Assembly (NCBI GenBank): GCA_027924585.1
Contig: BSBM01000602.1
Location: 6,137,501-6,201,500, forward strand
Length of the DNA: 64,000 nucleotides
From: Larix kaempferi
Lineage: Eukaryota; Streptophyta; Pinopsida; Pinales; Pinaceae
Direction: 5' to 3'
The notes beneath the pieces are model-generated. The model had not been told where the DNA came from and searched no databases. It saw only the letters and a program-made list of their open reading frames with translations. This document shows positions 59,901 through 64,000 of the stretch, in pieces. Positions within the stretch are counted from its first letter, which is position 1; each line of letters opens with the position of its first letter. The translations under genes and the position numbers were made by a program.

Positions 59901-60911
59901 CCGTGATGGAAGGCTTGCCAGATTCGCTCGGCTCTAATCATGAAAGGAAAATCTTCAGTTAAGGAGTACACAGAGATCGGTAATGAATGTTTTGAGACTG
60001 TGCAAGACTAGGTTCGTTTTGCTTTAGTTAAAACTTAACACGGTAGAAGAAAAACCTTAATAAGAACTTACAGATTTGTTGGCGCCATCGGATAGTGGAA
60101 TCCTAGACTCAGGTACAACTGCCATTTTTACATTCAATCAATTCAACTGGAAGAGATCTGGCAGATTTGGGCTTGAATTAATCATTCACAGATCGGATCC
60201 CGTTTGGATGGATGGAGGGACAACCCGTAGATCGAAATTGGTTAATAATTTAACTACAGGTATAATTCAACAGATCAGGAGCTGATAAAGAACTTTTACA
60301 CCTCCCCTCACCTAACCACGATTAGTTGAGCAAGCAGTACGATCTCTCAGGCGAGAAGACCGATGGATTGTCAAGCGTTAAAATCATGACAGAAGATTTC
60401 ATGGGCATTTACTGAGATTTGATGCGAAATCAAGATTGTTTTGTCACGGGTTCTCATTAACGTTTTTTTTTTCGCAGATATTGAAACAATACAAGGCTCG
60501 TTAAATCCGGAGTTGTTAATAAAAAGAAAATCACAGTGCGATTTTAATGTCGGGTCCGAGAATAACAAAATTTAAACATCATTTGCACAATATACCAAAC
60601 AACAAAACAAAATCGGTGTATGCTTCCCTTAGCATTACACCCAACCACAGGAAGTCAAACTAGAAGAGCATAGGCCGCAATGACACCCGTAAAAGACTCA
60701 TGTTTTAACTGAAAGTCATACAGGTGATATAACCAAGGAGGATATAGTCAATAATAGAGAAAATTTACAGAGCAAATAAGAGAACGTGATCAAAAAAATA
60801 ATGACGCAGTAATACACAAGTAATCATTAAAAGAACGAGGGTTGAACTAATAGTTCGAGACTCCCTAAAGGAAGTTACACTCAGGTTTAAATATACAGGC
60901 TCCATCTCCAT

Positions 60912-61065
60912 CAGAGTCCGATTTCGGAATCAATGCTATACTGACAGAGTTGAATACAAACTCAGACTCGTTCTGAAATCAATACTACACCGCCAGAGAT
61001 GGCTACGACCTCGGACTCGATCTGGGAACGAATGCGACACAAACAGAGATCTGATCTTTAAAACA
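60912..61065. repeat. Three degenerate 50-bp units in the K interior
   Basis: Units start near 60915, 60964 and 61014 with TCAGAGTCCGAT, TCAGACTCGTTC and TCGGACTCGATC. Each then has a (G)AATCAATGC-like stretch and an ACAGAG/CCAGAG word. Confidence 0.6.
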
Positions 61066-61409
61066 GACTCTGTCATTTCACTCATAGACCTGGAAGTTTC
61101 GCTCATAAACCAGGGAGTATTTTGTTTTTGACCATACAGGGATCACTCACAGGAATTCTTCTTTTTTTCTTAAGGTTATACATACAGAGTTTGCATAATG
61201 AACAAGATCCGGTCCTACTCAACAATCCGGGGATGAATTTCGATTGGCATAATCAGAGATCTTAATATCACGAACAGTCAGGGTGTAGAATTTCCTGATC
61301 AATACCCGAATTAAAATCCAAACAGGCAGATTTATGAATGATGGAACTAGACTCGGTCTTAATTAAATAAAGCTGGAGATGAATTCGATTGTAAAACAGG
61401 GATTTAAAA

Positions 61410-61660
61410 AGGACGCACACAAGCAGGATATCGGCTTTCCTTGACTATGCTTAATTTAAACAATTGTTTTATAGGGAGAGCTCATCAAGTGATTGTATAA
61501 TAGATTATTGATTCGTTCGAAAACGTCAGGGTCATGTTCAGATTTCACCCAAATACATACAAGCAGAGTATTGATCTATTTGACAATGCTTAAATCAAAC
61601 AACATTTTATACAGGGATCTTTATCAAATGCAGTATCACGGATCGAAAGGGACAGAGACA
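61410..61660. repeat. Degenerate duplication in the K interior, about 140-bp period
   Basis: ACAAGCAG...TATGCTTAATTTAAACAA...TTTTATAGGGA near 61416 resembles ACAAGCAG...AATGCTTAAATCAAACAA...TTTTATACAGGGA near 61556. Confidence 0.6.
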
Positions 61661-62046
61661 GAGACAGGTGGATCGCAATTCTTCATGTTCCTAAAATATA
61701 AATTTTATTCACAATTTGAACCATAAAAACATCACACAGTCCATATATTCACAATCGACAGAGGGCAGATCGAAATCTCTTCTTTTAAGCGCATGTAAAC
61801 TTCTTAAAAATGTAAACAAAAATTATATATTTACAATCAATAAATAACGAAATGTAACCTGTTCAGACGGTTGATCCCGTTGTTGCCAAATATTCATTGA
61901 TCTAGCCGTAGATGTAATCCCAAGGAATTCGTCGTCAATCCAGCGTCTGAATGTTCACCATATAAGTTCTGCAACGGATATGGAGAAAGGTGTGTCTGCA
62001 GAAAATTATGAGTCCGGTATGAGTCCGGTGCCCTCAAGGCTCAACC

Positions 62047-62059
62047 GGCTCTGATACCA
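62047..62059 (-). promoter_or_regulatory. Primer binding site of element K
   Basis: The minus strand reads TGGTATCAGAGCC two bases after the LTR, an exact match to the plant initiator tRNA-Met primer sequence. Confidence 0.9.
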
Positions 62060-62061
62060 AA

Positions 62062-64000
62062 TGTAAGACCCCTCCTTTTGGGTCCCCTTGAACTGAACCT
62101 GAAACTTTAAAAACTTCATACAAACAAATTAGCCATTATAGTTATTGGAGAAATAAAATAAAAGAGTGAATAACTTAACAAAAATAAGCAAACCTTAACC
62201 TGTCAACCCGATCCAGCTGGTCCATTGTTGTCTGCGTCTTCCGTAGGACCCCTCCAGCAAAGCTCGTTTAACCATAGGCGAAGCAACCGTTAGCTTCGCC
62301 ACCCAACCATAGGCTCATGCTTTCAGTCGCATGGCCTCCCCCGAGCTTTGGGTCGTAGAGCTCACACAAGTATTTCAGAAATTCAGCTTGGGCTTCCCTT
62401 CCCACCAGGATTTCTAAGCCAAACCCTTAGATAGCAGCAAGTCTTTGAGGTATTCGAAAATTACGACAATCGTCCAAATTATGGGCCCTTTACCCATTCC
62501 CTGAGCCTTCCTTATAAAGGAAAATCTCGTGCGACATGTGTCGCTTCATGCATAATTAAATATTTTTAATTAACTATTTAATCAAAACACTCACCCATCC
62601 AAGTGTCAGTTTCTCTGGGAAGTGCACCTACACCCCTAAGTTTGCTCTAGTTTGTCCCCCAGATATTTTAATCAGCTCCTAGCTTTTAGTTGACTAGGTG
62701 TCTAATCTATTTTGCTCCTAAATAATAATTTCTATTATTTTAAATGCTCAACAAAATAACTATTCATGTGCAAATGTCTAAGCTATTGTTATGCATTTGC
62801 TAAGTAATAATCTAGAGTTATTCTCCTAAGTTTTTATGCAGTTTAATTTAACAATCAAACTCACTAGGATCACGGTGCCGCGTCGTTGGGCTCCTGGTTC
62901 CTTAACTTTAATTCTCTGACATGGCACTACTCCGTCGGGTCCAGTCATCCATGGTTTCCATTCCTTGGCATGGTACCGCATCGTTGGGTCCTTGCGTCCA
63001 TTCTTTCATTTCTCGACAGGGTACCGCATCGTCGGGCCCTTCTGCCACCATCTTTCCGTTTTGACTTGCGGGAACTCTTGTAGGGATTTTAGGAATCGTT
63101 ACCATCCATCCTCCGTCTACATGCTATCTAGGGACTCATGGCGCTGAGGAGTGAGTCCGTTCGCACTGCGCGCCCCTCAACTCGTATGTGACCAGCTCCG
63201 TCGTGGCCCACCTCGTACGCCCTCACGCATTCCTCTTGAGCAAGCGGATCAATGCTTATCTGCTCATGCGTGGTATTCTTGTCGGAAGTCGACATCGTCG
63301 TCGCTTCCCTTGTGTGTGATTTACCCGTACTCTACGACCCTCCATGTTCCTTTGTGTGTCCGTTGGTGAACCGTCTCACTTGTTTCTACACACACTTCTC
63401 ACAACAAATTATTAGTAGCACTGTTCTCAACAATCATCATCTGGTTTCTAACTCTAGCATTGTTAAACATTTATGATTTATTGAAACTCCTCATTCATCT
63501 TATTGAGTATACATTTAGTCGCCAATTACATAATCACCATACAGCTAGTCGTTAAGCATTATCCATCAACATAATTTTCCATAGTCATAGCTAATCGTTT
63601 AACATATGCAATTATTCATTTACCTCAACAGTTCAAATAAACATACTCAAAAATAAGGTCAAAAGGTTATTTAATTAATGTTTCAATCAGCCTGGTCACT
63701 CAGCAGGCGCCCTCAATGTCTACACAAGTCTAGGGGCACTACATACACCCCTACTTATTTAGAACTTCGTCCTGAAGTTCAGAATAAAATGGAAAGCTAC
63801 GACGCATCTCAGTTGCGTCCTCCCAAGTCGCATAGCTAGGACTGTAACTGTCCTACTGCACTTTGACTTGATCAATCAAGGCTAAGCATTTAAGCAAGAA
63901 CTGATTAATCAATTAACCCAGTCCACACATATAATTCAATTCATTAATTTATTTATCAACTATAGTCATGCACATCATCAGGTGATTCTCCCTTATTAAG
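62062..64000 (-). repeat. 5' LTR of element K, cut off by the window end
   Basis: Same sequence as 54847-56784 apart from scattered single-base differences. It should continue for about another 98 bp. Confidence 0.92.

Larger units (their letters stand above)
56883..62046 (-). other. Internal region of element K, no coding capacity seen
   Basis: About 5.2 kb. The left two-thirds (56.9-59.5 kb) is very AT-rich. 59.5-62.0 kb has more balanced composition and contains short degenerate tandem units (60912-61065, 61410-61660). No polyprotein motif could be found on the minus strand or the plus strand. Confidence 0.7.
54847..64000 (-). mobile_element. Element K: young, large coding-free LTR retrotransposon (cut by window end)
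   Basis: LTRs at 54847-56882 (3' LTR, minus orientation) and 62062 to beyond the window. The primer site beside the right-hand LTR shows a minus-strand element. The two LTRs differ at only about a dozen positions over the 1.94 kb available. Between them, 56883-62046 holds no gag, protease, integrase, reverse transcriptase or RNase H on either strand; the longest ORF is under 95 codons and nondescript. This is the layout of a large retrotransposon derivative that must be mobilised by another element's proteins. Expected right end: about 64.1 kb. Confidence 0.88.

Overview
This window looks like plant nuclear DNA from a large, repeat-rich genome. Everything I can recognise is a plant-type mobile element or its debris: Ty1/copia and Ty3/gypsy LTR retrotransposons primed by initiator tRNA-Met, a CACTA (En/Spm) transposon with spliced TNP2-type exons, a probable non-autonomous Mutator-like element, a LINE RNase H remnant, a satellite array and a large coding-free LTR element. 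A gymnosperm would fit, but nothing here proves the lineage. I found no host gene, rRNA, tRNA or CRISPR array.

Layout. Bases 1-1480 hold a decayed ORF family of unknown function (called J), followed by low-complexity DNA. Bases 3.2-6.5 kb hold nothing I can name. A minus-strand gypsy integrase fragment (H) lies at 6.5-7.9 kb. From about 7.93 to 35.15 kb there is one four-level nest. Gypsy A (plus strand) is split by copia B (9339-30656, minus strand, 579-bp LTRs, 5-bp target duplication with one mismatch). Copia B is split by copia C (10611-22311, plus strand, target duplication CAACC). Copia C is split in its pol gene by element D (about 14162-19830), which carries a decayed reading frame of about 1200 codons of unknown function. 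B also holds two single-LTR insertions: E (24662-26688, duplication CTTGA) and F (27774-28369, duplication GTACA). Several joins restore the host reading frame, so the order of insertion can be read with confidence.

Bases 35.2-39.3 kb are featureless apart from small repeats. A LINE RNase H fragment lies at 39.3-40.0 kb. Bases 40.1-42.4 kb are a non-coding array of tandem duplications rich in GGTGC/GCACC. This leads into a second J copy (42.5-43.9 kb), which is interrupted at 43890 by a CACTA element. The first J copy preserves the unoccupied target site. The CACTA transposase exons run to 50439, with a 956-bp Mutator-like insertion in one intron. A CAT microsatellite and 13 copies of a 170-bp satellite, the last eight alternating as a 340-bp dimer, follow to 53195. 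From 54847 to beyond the window end lies element K, with 2036-bp LTRs that differ at only about a dozen positions over the 1.94 kb I can compare. Its interior of about 5.2 kb has no recognisable coding capacity.

The genes do not form a cell pathway. They are replication genes of successive, mostly dead elements. The part least explained by known families is element D: its long ORF, its palindrome array and its clean target duplication.
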